Shown here: piece by piece, positions 1-5,740 of the stretch
Layout of the letters: every line of letters starts with the position of its first letter
How positions within the stretch are numbered: position 1 is the stretch's first letter
Source: Candidatus Bathyarchaeota archaeon
GTDB lineage: Archaea > Thermoproteota > Bathyarchaeia > TCS64
Assembly (NCBI GenBank): GCA_014729945.1
Contig: WJJC01000037.1
Coordinates: 1 to 9,878, forward strand
Direction of reading: 5' to 3'
Length of the DNA: 9,878 bases
Notes under the pieces: generated by a model
The model's input: the letters and a program-made list of their open reading frames with translations, nothing else
What the model was told of the DNA's origin: nothing
Database searches by the model: none
Made by a program: the position numbers and the translations under genes

Positions 1-133
1 CCATAGGTGCGCCCTCTAAAAGATCAATCTTCTCTTCTCTTCTCTTCAGTCTAAGCTGAAAGTCTTTACTTTGATATCTCGCTTTTTTACGCTTTTTACG
101 AAGTATCCTCGCAGTAAAAAGACCATTTGGCAT
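1..133 (-). CDS. rpsL: 30S ribosomal protein uS12, N-terminal part (truncated by window edge)
   Basis: This gene reads from an ATG at 133 down to base 1 and remains open, giving the first 44 residues. It begins MPNGLFTARILRKKRKKARY and ends in LLEGAP. Archaeal S12 proteins have the same lysine/arginine-rich N-terminus leading into a 'DPLEGAPQARGIV' segment, so the family is clear despite the truncation. S12 sits at the decoding centre of the small ribosomal subunit. A strong purine-rich Shine-Dalgarno stretch (GGGGGGAGAA, about 139-147) precedes the ATG, and a TATA box lies at 164-172. The gene is divergent from EF1A. In many archaea S12, S7, EF2, EF1A and S10 lie in the same direction, so this organism has a rearranged str-type cluster. 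The codons for residues about 29-36 contain four head-to-tail TCTTC units on the plus strand. Confidence 0.88.
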   Translation of the reverse strand, partial: MPNGLFTARILRKKRKKARYQSKDFQLRLKRREEKIDLLEGAPM

Positions 134-163
134 ATTATTCTCCCCCCTTCCGATACATACAAC

Positions 164-172
164 TATATTAAA
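164..172 (-). promoter_or_regulatory. TATA box of rpsL
   Basis: On the minus strand the sequence reads TTTAATATA, preceded by AACC, which resembles a B-recognition element. The centre is about 35 bp from the ATG at 133, so transcription should begin near 142-145. That leaves a very short leader holding the purine-rich ribosome binding site. Confidence 0.55.
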
Positions 173-258
173 GGTTACTAATTTCGGGGTTCACTTTAGA
201 GTAAATGCTTTGCCGATGTTTTTTATTACTACAGATTTTAGTATTTACTATGACCTTA

Positions 259-269
259 ACATTTTTATT
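259..269 (+). promoter_or_regulatory. Probable TATA element of the EF1A gene
   Basis: An ATTTTTATT stretch at 261-269 is preceded by CTTAAC. A start about 26 bp downstream would fall near 290, giving a leader of about 15 nt that includes AGGAG (291-295), spaced 9 nt from the ATG. The TATA match is weaker than others in this window. Confidence 0.4.
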
Positions 270-304
270 CTGCATCTTGATTGATGGTGTAGGAGAATTC
301 AGAA

Positions 305-1600
305 ATGAGCAAGAGGGAAAAACCTCACATTAACCTAATCATAATTGGTCACGTAGACCACGGCAAGTCCACAAGTATTGGACACCTGTTCTACGATGCA
401 GGAGCAATCCCAGAGAAGACCTTGAAGGACTTTGAAGAAGAAGCAAAAGCACTAGGAAAAGAATCTTTCAAGTACGCCTGGGTACTCGACAAACTAAAAG
501 AAGAGCGTGAACGTGGTGTCACTATAGACCTTGCGTTCTATGAGCTAGAGACTAAAAAGAATGTTTTCACAGTAATTGACGCCCCTGGCCACAGGGACTT
601 CGTTAAGAACATGGTAACTGGCGCAAGCCAAGCAGATGGATCCATCTTAATGATCTCCGCTAAGAGGGGAGAATACGAGGCTGGAACTAATCCAGGTGGT
701 CAAACGCGTGAGCACGCGTTCCTAGCTAAAACTCTTGGAGTTGACCAGATGGTCGTTGCAGTGAACAAGATGGACGACCCAAGCGTTAACTGGAGTGAGA
801 CTAGATACGAGGAAGTCAAGGACGGAGTTAGCAGATTATTAAAAATGGTCGGCTACGATGTATCAAAACTAAATTTTGTTCCTACTAGCGGCTGGACCGG
901 AGATAACTTGGTTCACAAGAGTGAGAACATGCCATGGTATGATGGTCCAACTCTATTAGAGGCACTCGACGAGTTCGAGCTACCTCCAAAGCCAACTGAT
1001 AGGCCATTAAGGATACCTATCCAAGAGGTTTACAGTATCAAAGGCGTTGGAACCACACCAGTCGGCAAAGTTGAGACTGGAGAACTCACACCTGGGGATG
1101 ATCTACTATTCATGCCAAGCGGTTTAGAGGGAAAAGTTAACAGTATTGAGACCCACTACACAAAGATCGATAAAGCTGGTCCAGGGGACAACATTGGCTT
1201 CAACGTCAAAGGCGTACCCAAGGACAAACTAAGGCGTGGAGAGGTAGCCAGCCGTCCAAACAATCCATGCAAAGTAGCAAAAGCGTTCAAGGGCAGGATC
1301 TTCATCATTAACCACCCAACTGCGGTAGGTGAAGGATATACCCCTGTATTACACTTACATACTGCGCAGGTAGCTGTAAGATTTGATAAGCTAATATCCA
1401 AGCTGGACCCAAGGTCAGGTCAAGTAGTTGAAGAGAACCCAGCTTACCTAAGGACAGGTGAAGCAGCAGTCGTAAGGCTGGTGCCACTGATGCCAACTGC
1501 TATGGAGGTATTCAAGGACTTCCCACAGCTAGGTAGGTTCGCTCTTCGTGACATGGGCACCACTATTGGCGCTGGTGTAGTCCTAGAAGTCGAGGAGTAA
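305..1600 (+). CDS. tuf: Translation elongation factor 1A (aEF1A / EF-Tu)
   Basis: This GTPase delivers aminoacyl-tRNA to the ribosomal A site in the cytoplasm. All G motifs are visible: GHVDHGKST (15-23), the switch I GVTID (71-75), DAPGH (92-96), NKMD (154-157) and the SGW of the G5 region (195-197). Domains 2 and 3 follow, ending in the conserved RDMGTTIGAGVV segment. The 431-residue length is normal for the family. Residues 122-132 (GEYEAGTNPGG) form the 11-residue insert shared by TACK/Asgard archaea and eukaryotes and absent from Euryarchaeota. The ATG at 305 has AGGAG 9 nt upstream. The rpsJ gene follows after 66 bp, and a T6 run lies in the gap. The factor is essential and presumably highly expressed. 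Confidence 0.98.
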   Translation: MSKREKPHINLIIIGHVDHGKSTSIGHLFYDAGAIPEKTLKDFEEEAKALGKESFKYAWVLDKLKEERERGVTIDLAFYELETKKNVFTVIDAPGHRDFVKNMVTGASQADGSILMISAKRGEYEAGTNPGGQTREHAFLAKTLGVDQMVVAVNKMDDPSVNWSETRYEEVKDGVSRLLKMVGYDVSKLNFVPTSGWTGDNLVHKSENMPWYDGPTLLEALDEFELPPKPTDRPLRIPIQEVYSIKGVGTTPVGKVETGELTPGDDLLFMPSGLEGKVNSIETHYTKIDKAGPGDNIGFNVKGVPKDKLRRGEVASRPNNPCKVAKAFKGRIFIINHPTAVGEGYTPVLHLHTAQVAVRFDKLISKLDPRSGQVVEENPAYLRTGEAAVVRLVPLMPTAMEVFKDFPQLGRFALRDMGTTIGAGVVLEVEE

Positions 1601-1615
1601 GGCTCCTCCCAATCC

Positions 1616-1621
1616 TTTTTT
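1616..1621 (+). terminator. Possible T-tract terminator after EF1A
   Basis: Six Ts lie 16 nt past the EF1A stop codon. Archaeal RNA polymerase often stops at such U-tracts without a hairpin. Termination here may be partial, because rpsJ lies only 45 bp further on in the same direction. Confidence 0.3.
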
Positions 1622-1627
1622 AAGAAA

Positions 1628-1645
1628 GATTTAAGTTCTAAATAT
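1628..1645 (+). promoter_or_regulatory. Possible own promoter of rpsJ
   Basis: The short EF1A-rpsJ gap has two overlapping TATA-like stretches, GATTTAAGT (1628-1636) and TTCTAAATA (1635-1643). They would place a start at about 1658-1666, at or just before the rpsJ ATG (1667). CGGGGA upstream of the ATG could serve as a ribosome binding site if the gene is co-transcribed with EF1A. Confidence 0.3.
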
Positions 1646-1666
1646 CAGGTAAACACGGGGAATAAG

Positions 1667-1975
1667 ATGGCTAGACGTGCAAGGATTAAACTAACAAGTA
1701 CTGAAATTGACAAACTACAAGATGTCTGTGATGAGATAAAGGAGATAGCGAAGAGAATAGGCGTTAAACTGGTGGGCCCGATACCGCTACCGACTAAGAA
1801 ACTTGTGGTGCCTACTCGTAGGACTCCTTGTGGGGATGGCAGCCCAACATGGGACAGGTATGAGATGCGTGTTCATAAGCGTTTAATTGAGATCGATGCT
1901 CGGGATAGAGTTATGCGTAGTATTATGAGGATACGTGTGCCTAACGAGGTTTATATAGAAATGGAGATTCGTTAA
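1667..1975 (+). CDS. rpsJ: 30S ribosomal protein uS10
   Basis: This is a component of the small ribosomal subunit head, near the A-site side. The 102-residue product matches the usual archaeal S10 length. It carries the hallmark central segment GPIPLPTKKLVVPTRRTPCG (about 37-56), followed by the basic RVHKRLIEIDARDRVM region and the C-terminal 'RIRVPNEVYIEMEI' strand. The ATG at 1667 is preceded by GGGGAATAAG, which supports the start. It directly follows EF1A, a pairing kept in most archaea. The downstream region is T-rich, with no tRNA or further ribosomal gene. Confidence 0.97.
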   Translation: MARRARIKLTSTEIDKLQDVCDEIKEIAKRIGVKLVGPIPLPTKKLVVPTRRTPCGDGSPTWDRYEMRVHKRLIEIDARDRVMRSIMRIRVPNEVYIEMEIR

Positions 1976-2016
1976 TATCTCTAACCATATTTCATGTGCT
2001 GTATTTTAATTAGGCT

Positions 2017-2036
2017 AAATTTTTATCTATTTTTCT
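2017..2036 (+). terminator. T-rich terminator region after rpsJ
   Basis: Two T5 tracts (2020-2024 and 2030-2034) follow the rpsJ stop by about 45-55 nt in an otherwise A/T-rich stretch. There is no stable hairpin. This fits archaeal U-tract termination. Confidence 0.4.
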
Positions 2037-2105
2037 CTGAATGTTTTATGTTTTTAGGATTTGTATATGATTTCATGTTTGGTAAAGGGGTACCATACCG
2101 TTTTT

Positions 2106-2219
2106 TTACTTTGAATGTGTGCTTATCTGGGCTGTTCTAAGGATTTCTTTAAGTGAGATAAGCTGCTTCCAGGGTTTGTTGTAATTATCTTCACCCCTTA
2201 TGTTGAAGTTGTATTGCAC
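2106..2219 (-). CDS. Possible 37-residue small protein of unknown function
   Basis: A GTG at 2219 opens a 37-codon frame ending in TAA at 2108-2106. The product is hydrophilic and looks protein-like: it starts (M)QYNFNIRGEDNYNKPWK, continues with an amphipathic stretch QLISLKEILRTAQ, and ends THSK. I recognise no family. In favour of a real gene, a TATA-like ATTAAAATTG (minus strand, 2243-2252) is centred about 28 bp upstream of the GTG. That is the leaderless spacing seen for several other genes here. Against it, the frame is short, the start is GTG and there is no Shine-Dalgarno site. An in-frame TAA lies just upstream, so the frame cannot extend. It could instead be the remnant of a longer gene, or chance. 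Confidence 0.35.
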   Translation of the reverse strand: MQYNFNIRGEDNYNKPWKQLISLKEILRTAQISTHSK

Positions 2220-2242
2220 GTATGAGGGTTATGCTGTTAATT

Positions 2243-2252
2243 CAATTTTAAT
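2243..2252 (-). promoter_or_regulatory. TATA-like element of the possible small gene
   Basis: On the minus strand this reads ATTAAAATTG. A start about 26 bp downstream falls near 2221, two bases before the GTG at 2219, predicting a leaderless transcript. Confidence 0.3.
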
Positions 2253-2416
2253 GGCCTATTGGTTTATGTACCGTGTGGAAGATGCTACCAATTAGATTTG
2301 ATAGATGAATTATAATCTATTATCGTATTATTAGCAATGTTTGATAGATTGGAGAGAAGACTACAATATATTAAATTTTCATCTACAATTTAACGAGGAT
2401 AGATTTAATACTCGGC

Positions 2417-2440
2417 GAGGATAAAAAACTGGATATCCTC
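2417..2440. repeat. 7-bp inverted repeat upstream of the response regulator promoter
   Basis: GAGGATA (2417-2423) and TATCCTC (2434-2440) form perfect 7-bp arms around a 10-nt centre. The end lies about 5 bp upstream of the response regulator TATA box. Another GAGGATA occurs at 2395-2401. This position suits an activator or repressor site, but no factor can be assigned. Confidence 0.35.
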
Positions 2441-2445
2441 AACCC

Positions 2446-2456
2446 TTTTAATAATA
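2446..2456 (+). promoter_or_regulatory. TATA box of the response regulator gene
   Basis: TTTTAATAATA preceded by AACCC. The predicted start is near 2477, leaving a leader of about 25 nt. That leader includes AGGTT (2490-2494), a weak Shine-Dalgarno site 8 nt from the TTG start. Confidence 0.5.
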
Positions 2457-2501
2457 AACGACGAGTAAAAATAGAATCAATACAACAATAGGTTAAATCT
2501 C

Positions 2502-2873
2502 TTGAACAAAGTACTGGTAGTAGACGATGAAGAGGACATACTAAATTTAGTTAAAACCATACTTGTAGGAAACGGGTATGAGGTCTTTACAGCCAAGAGT
2601 GGCGAAGATGCCCTAACCTCTGCAGTCCGTCACCAGCCAGACCTAATAATCTTAGACATAGTGATGCCCGGTATCAGTGGATTGGAAGTATGTCGTTTAT
2701 TAAAAAATAGAAGAGATTTAGAACAAACCCCTATTGTTGTAATAAGTGCACTTGACCGTGAGATAGATAAGAAGTATATTGAAGAAGCTGGTGCGGATGC
2801 ATATATTAACAAACCATTTGATATTTCCGAGCTTCTAAAGGTAGTTGATCGCGTGCAAAACAGTGGGAACTAA
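2502..2873 (+). CDS. Single-domain (CheY-like) response regulator
   Basis: This is a stand-alone receiver domain of 123 residues with no output domain. The acidic pocket (D8, D9), the phospho-acceptor D52 in the LDIVMPG motif, the Ser82 switch residue (ISAL) and the conserved K104-P105 are all present, so it should be phosphorylatable. Such proteins relay a phosphate from a histidine kinase to a partner by protein contact, as CheY or Spo0F do. The start is TTG at 2502, the only initiation codon close upstream of the VVDDEED motif. No histidine kinase or chemotaxis gene lies in the window, so the partner kinase must be encoded elsewhere. It has its own promoter and is not clearly in an operon with its neighbours. 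Confidence 0.93.
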   Translation: MNKVLVVDDEEDILNLVKTILVGNGYEVFTAKSGEDALTSAVRHQPDLIILDIVMPGISGLEVCRLLKNRRDLEQTPIVVISALDREIDKKYIEEAGADAYINKPFDISELLKVVDRVQNSGN

Positions 2874-2978
2874 TATGCGAATTAAAAACTCGGACCTGAA
2901 GAATTTGGGAATACGTAAGAGAACGTTATGATGCTAAAAACGTGCATTATGGGGTGGAAACTATTATTAGCAATACCC

Positions 2979-2987
2979 ATATAAAAT
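2979..2987 (+). promoter_or_regulatory. TATA box of the four-cysteine protein gene
   Basis: ATATAAAAT is a near-consensus archaeal TATA box. Its centre (2983) predicts a start near 3009, which puts the TTG at 3006 upstream of the mRNA. The ATG at 3015 is therefore the better start codon, with a leader of a few nucleotides. Confidence 0.55.
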
Positions 2988-3014
2988 CCTAATGTATAGT
3001 GTTCATTGATAGTT

Positions 3015-3200
3015 ATGGTGTGTCCATGGCTTGAGGAAACAGATGAAGGCGTATACTGTACCGCCGTATCGCCCAAGGTAGAACTTGATTTTAACAAACC
3101 AAGTGAAACCGATGTAAATGGTGATATATGTAAGCTGCCGGCCCCAGGGCTCTCTCCCACTGTCCCATGGGAAAAATGTAAGAGATATAAACCAAAGTAG
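3015..3200 (+). CDS. Small four-cysteine protein, possible metal binder
   Basis: The product has 61 residues from the ATG at 3015; a TTG at 3006 would add three residues, but the TATA position argues against it. Four cysteines stand at 3, 15, 39 and 55, in MVCPWLEE, GVYCTAV, GDICKLP and WEKCKRYKP. The ending C-K-R-Y and the spaced single cysteines recall small archaeal proteins in which four cysteines bind one zinc or an iron-sulfur cluster. They are not CxxC pairs, so a zinc ribbon is unlikely. There is no membrane segment or signal peptide. I cannot name the family or function. The gene follows the response regulator by 141 bp but has its own strong promoter. Confidence 0.65.
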   Translation: MVCPWLEETDEGVYCTAVSPKVELDFNKPSETDVNGDICKLPAPGLSPTVPWEKCKRYKPK

Positions 3201-3374
3201 AAACCTAACTAAATAGGGTCCTGTAAGTCGTTCCTAGATTTAGCCATATAGACGAACAGGGTTATCTATTAAGAAGTTGCAGAACAAATAGCCTGAGGGG
3301 TTTTTATGTAAATATCTAATCCTTGGGGAGATTCTATTTCTTTTAACTGAATTAATTATGATAGATTAAGAAGG

Positions 3375-3383
3375 ATATTAAAC
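3375..3383 (+). promoter_or_regulatory. TATA box of the FolC-like gene
   Basis: ATATTAAAC, preceded by purine-rich AAGAAGG. The centre is 26 bp before the A of the ATG at 3405, predicting a leaderless mRNA that begins at that codon. This excludes the in-frame TTG at 3396. Confidence 0.5.
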
Positions 3384-3404
3384 AACAGTGTCTTCTTGTT
3401 CTAC

Positions 3405-4697
3405 ATGAATCAAGGATTATCCAATCTAGAGTGGTTTGAGAAAACAAAGCAATACGGTTCAAAACCAGGCCTAGGTCCAATAAGACAGCTGCTATACACA
3501 ATGGGGAACCCGCAGGATAGTTTTGATTCTATTCAAGTCACTGGCACTAACGGGAAAGGTAGTACAACGGCAATTACGGCTTCAATACTGGATGCGGCTG
3601 GATACAACGTTGGTATGTTTACCTCGCCACATCTTAGCCGAGTTACTGAGAGCATCAGGGTTAACGGAGAGGAAATATCTGGAAAAACAATGGAAAGATG
3701 CCTTGGGGAAATCAAAAATAAAATAGCTTCATTAACCAAACAGGGAACAAGACACCCCACCTATTTTGAAATACTCGTTGCTCTAGCATACAAATACTTC
3801 CAAGAAGAAAACGTCCAAGTGGCTGTAATAGAAGTAGGAATGGGTGGAAAACTCGATGCAACCAATGTAATTAACAATAAGGTCTCGATAGTCACAAACA
3901 TCAGCCTTGAACATACCCAGTGGCTTGGAGAAACCTTGGAGGAAATAGCGGAAAATAAGGTTGGGATCCTACGACCTAGATCCGTGTTAATAACGGCTGA
4001 GACCAAACCCAGAATCGTTTCACTGCTCCAAAAAAAGGCAGTAGAAACCCAGAGTAAATTCATCCAAATAGATAACGACTATCTTGTTACATTAGAAACA
4101 AGTACCTTAGAAGGACAAGTATTCACCCTAAAAACCCATAAACGATTAATGAAGAATCTAACTATCCCCTTGCTTGGCCTGCACCAGTTAAGAAATGCAA
4201 TATGCGCAATAGCTGCTGTGGAGTCCCTAGAGACTGAATACGAACTAACTCAAGAAGATATCCGGGAAGGGTTAACCACGGTGAGTTGGCCTGGGCGATT
4301 TGAAATAATGGAAAAGGATCCACCCATAATACTTGATGGTGCAAAAGACGCTGAAGCCGTTGAAGCATTAGTGGATACGGTAAAAAAATTCTACCCTAAA
4401 AAAGAAATCATCACTATTCTCGGTATATCAAGCGATAAAGCCCATGATGAGATGATTAAAAATCTCGCAGAGATCACCCATCAATTCATCATAACAGAAC
4501 ACCGGATAAAAAATAGAACAACGAGAGCAAAAGATCTAGAAAAATTTGCGTCAACCACAGGAATCCCTACAAGGATAATTAAACCTATAAATCTAGCAAT
4601 AGAATATGCCAAGGAGAACAGTACACAGGACCAATTAATACTTGTAACTGGTTCAGTGTTTTTAATCGGAGAAGCAAGGGAATACTGGGTATCTTAA
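3405..4697 (+). CDS. folC: FolC-like ligase (folylpolyglutamate / dihydrofolate synthase family, Mur ligase fold)
   Basis: The 430-residue product has the full FolC layout: an N-terminal ATP-binding domain with P-loop TGTNGKGST (46-54), SPHL (74-77), EVGMGGKLDATN (143-154), SLEH (167-170), and K185 where the family has its carbamylated lysine. HQLRNA (260-265) and the C-terminal amino-acid-adding domain (about 293-430) follow. FolC enzymes join glutamate to folate, or dihydropteroate to glutamate, using ATP. The conserved DGAHN of the C-terminal domain reads DGAKD (311-315), replacing the His found in active folate enzymes, and the usual GGRLDATN reads GGKLDATN. The substrate may therefore be another pterin or coenzyme. 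The chosen ATG fits a leaderless promoter. The stop overlaps the convergent gene's stop by 4 bp. I am sure of the family and less sure of the folate role. Confidence 0.85.
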   Translation: MNQGLSNLEWFEKTKQYGSKPGLGPIRQLLYTMGNPQDSFDSIQVTGTNGKGSTTAITASILDAAGYNVGMFTSPHLSRVTESIRVNGEEISGKTMERCLGEIKNKIASLTKQGTRHPTYFEILVALAYKYFQEENVQVAVIEVGMGGKLDATNVINNKVSIVTNISLEHTQWLGETLEEIAENKVGILRPRSVLITAETKPRIVSLLQKKAVETQSKFIQIDNDYLVTLETSTLEGQVFTLKTHKRLMKNLTIPLLGLHQLRNAICAIAAVESLETEYELTQEDIREGLTTVSWPGRFEIMEKDPPIILDGAKDAEAVEALVDTVKKFYPKKEIITILGISSDKAHDEMIKNLAEITHQFIITEHRIKNRTTRAKDLEKFASTTGIPTRIIKPINLAIEYAKENSTQDQLILVTGSVFLIGEAREYWVS

Positions 4698-5377
4698 TCT
4701 AATAATTCCGGGTATAACTCACGTACAGCTACTAGAAGGCTAACTCCAAAAAAGGTTGCTCCAATGGTTATCCCTAAGCGTTCAATTAAAGACACCGCTA
4801 GTATGGTTACGAATAAACCGGGTTCAGGAGACAACACTAAGATAAAAATCAAGTTACCTAGCATATGCCCAGCTACTGTTGAAATAAAGCTACATATAAA
4901 CATCCCAATACTCATGGTTCGCTTATTCCTTGAAGAAATCCAATTACTTATTTTACTTCTTGAGAAAACCAGAAAAAGTAGGGCGAATAAATGCATCACG
5001 GGGAAATACCAGATTGTTCGTCCTACATCAAATAGATACCATCCAGCTATCAATGCTCCTAATATTCCGGCCGATATCCACCAGTAACGCCCCTTTTCCC
5101 GACCTAGTAACGCAGCGACCAAGGATGAGATCGCTGCAAGAGGAGTGAAAAAGATACCGAAGCCTCCTCCCTGTAGGCTTTTACCGATAAATGCTCCGAT
5201 GAATGCTGCTGCTGGTCCATAAACAGGGCCTAGAATTAAGCCATATCCTATTTCAAGCATCCTCACAAGGTCAATGGTGGAACCATCAGCCCCTATCATT
5301 GGAATGCCTGGAAGTAAACTTAGAGCAGCATACGCCGAGGCCATTAATGCAATCAGAGTCAACTTTTTAGTGTTCAA
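4694..5377 (-). CDS. ECF-transporter-like S component (membrane protein)
   Basis: The predicted protein has 227 residues and about six hydrophobic membrane segments. The N-terminal helix LTLIALMASAYAALSLLPG, the following 'DLVRMLEIGYGLILGPVYGP' stretch and GAFIGKSL match the pattern of substrate-binding S components of energy-coupling-factor vitamin importers. No A (ATPase) or T component lies here, so it would share a module encoded elsewhere. The substrate cannot be read from sequence. The frame extends upstream to an ATG at 5515, but I prefer the TTG at 5377: GGGGTG stands 6 nt before it and a strong TATA box at 5406-5416 would start transcription near 5385, inside the longer form. A GTG at 5386 is a second option. 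It converges with the FolC-like gene, so a pterin or vitamin substrate is a guess only. Confidence 0.7.
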   Translation of the reverse strand: MNTKKLTLIALMASAYAALSLLPGIPMIGADGSTIDLVRMLEIGYGLILGPVYGPAAAFIGAFIGKSLQGGGFGIFFTPLAAISSLVAALLGREKGRYWWISAGILGALIAGWYLFDVGRTIWYFPVMHLFALLFLVFSRSKISNWISSRNKRTMSIGMFICSFISTVAGHMLGNLIFILVLSPEPGLFVTILAVSLIERLGITIGATFFGVSLLVAVRELYPELLD

Positions 5378-5405
5378 TAATGACACCCCAAAGTAATCTA
5401 GTAAG

Positions 5406-5416
5406 TATATTAAATA
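5406..5416 (-). promoter_or_regulatory. TATA box of the ECF-like S component gene
   Basis: On the minus strand this reads TATTTAATATA. The predicted start is near 5385, followed closely by GGGGTG and the TTG at 5377. It lies inside the longer open frame and argues that the first 46 codons of that frame are not translated. Confidence 0.55.
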
Positions 5417-5574
5417 CTCGGTTTTATTTGCATCTAGAATAAACACGTTAATTATGCTCGATGTATATTGTTCTATCCATAAAATCAAGAACCATAAAAC
5501 GTAGACATTTATCACTTCTTAGATAAAAAAAGTAAGAAAAAACTCAGTTAGAATTGTTTTTAGTTAAATAAAGA

Positions 5575-5657
5575 GGGGGCCTATGCGTGCCTCCGGTATG
5601 GCAGAAGCACGGATTCAGATACTAAATATTGTTTTGGCACCGTACCGCCAACTATGA
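5575..5657 (+). other. GC-rich island: possible small RNA or 24-codon peptide gene
   Basis: The 363 bp between the S-component start (5377) and the regulator stop (5741) are very AT-rich except for this stretch. It can fold into GGGGGC (5575-5580) with GCCTCC (5589-5594), 6 bp with one G-U, and then CGGTATGG (5594-5601) with CCGTACCG (5640-5647), 8 bp with one G-U, the two stems sharing base 5594. The same bases hold an ORF from ATG 5583 to TGA 5657, starting MRASGMAEARIQIL, with GAGGGGG just upstream. A TATA-like AGTTAAATA (5562-5570) predicts a start near 5592, which fits an RNA better than the peptide. A sharp GC rise in an AT-rich gap is typical of structured archaeal RNAs, but I recognise no known class. 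Confidence 0.3.
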
Positions 5658-5711
5658 AACATTATGCCATGTTAAAAAGATTTTACTTGTTTGTTCTCAA
5701 TACAATCTAAA

Positions 5712-5738
5712 AGATTAGAAAAAGGAAAAGAGAAAAAA
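5712..5738 (-). terminator. T-rich terminator after the winged-helix regulator
   Basis: Read on the minus strand, the bases right after the regulator's stop codon contain TTTTTT followed by CTCTTTTCCTTTTC, a run of U-tracts. This is the usual archaeal termination signal. Confidence 0.45.
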
Positions 5739-5740
5739 GG

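Larger units (their letters stand above)
1976..2501. other. 526-bp stretch between rpsJ and the response regulator
   Basis: This long, AT-rich stretch has no ORF above 60 codons and no tRNA or rRNA signature; no GGTTCRA-type T-arm is present. It contains T-tracts just after rpsJ, a possible 37-codon minus-strand gene with its own TATA box (2106-2219), and the promoter of the response regulator. Inverted repeats occur at 2121-2128/2156-2163 (8 bp, GCTTATCT/AGATAAGC), 2258-2263/2287-2292 (6 bp, ATTGGT/ACCAAT) and 2417-2423/2434-2440 (7 bp). The first lies inside the possible small gene. Apart from these I see nothing in it. Confidence 0.6.

Noticed and set aside
27..47. Four TCTTC units as a microsatellite
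   Set aside because: It encodes the basic/acidic KRREEK part of S12 through AAG/AGA/GAA/GAG codons; coding constraint explains it.
1156..1401. 81-codon minus-strand frame within EF1A
   Set aside because: It is fully antisense to an essential, highly conserved coding region, and its sequence matches no family.
1976..2501. tRNA gene after rpsJ, or a structured RNA built on the 8-bp repeat at 2121-2163
   Set aside because: No T-arm consensus or cloverleaf is visible. The repeat has a 27-nt weakly paired loop in AT-rich DNA and lies within a possible coding frame.
2875..2931. 18-codon frame (MRIKNSDLKNLGIRKRTL) right after the response regulator
   Set aside because: It is too short, has no Shine-Dalgarno site, and I found no further frame that would make it the start of a broken kinase gene.
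2882..3160. 92-codon minus-strand frame opposite the four-cysteine gene
   Set aside because: The composition (Ser/Gly/Pro-rich, no family pattern) is that of an antisense shadow; the plus-strand frame has a strong promoter and a more protein-like sequence.
5378..5515. 46-codon N-terminal extension of the membrane protein up to ATG 5515, with a hydrophobic start
   Set aside because: A strong TATA box at 5406-5416 lies inside it, and GGGGTG with a TTG at 5377 gives a start matching the family's usual first helix.
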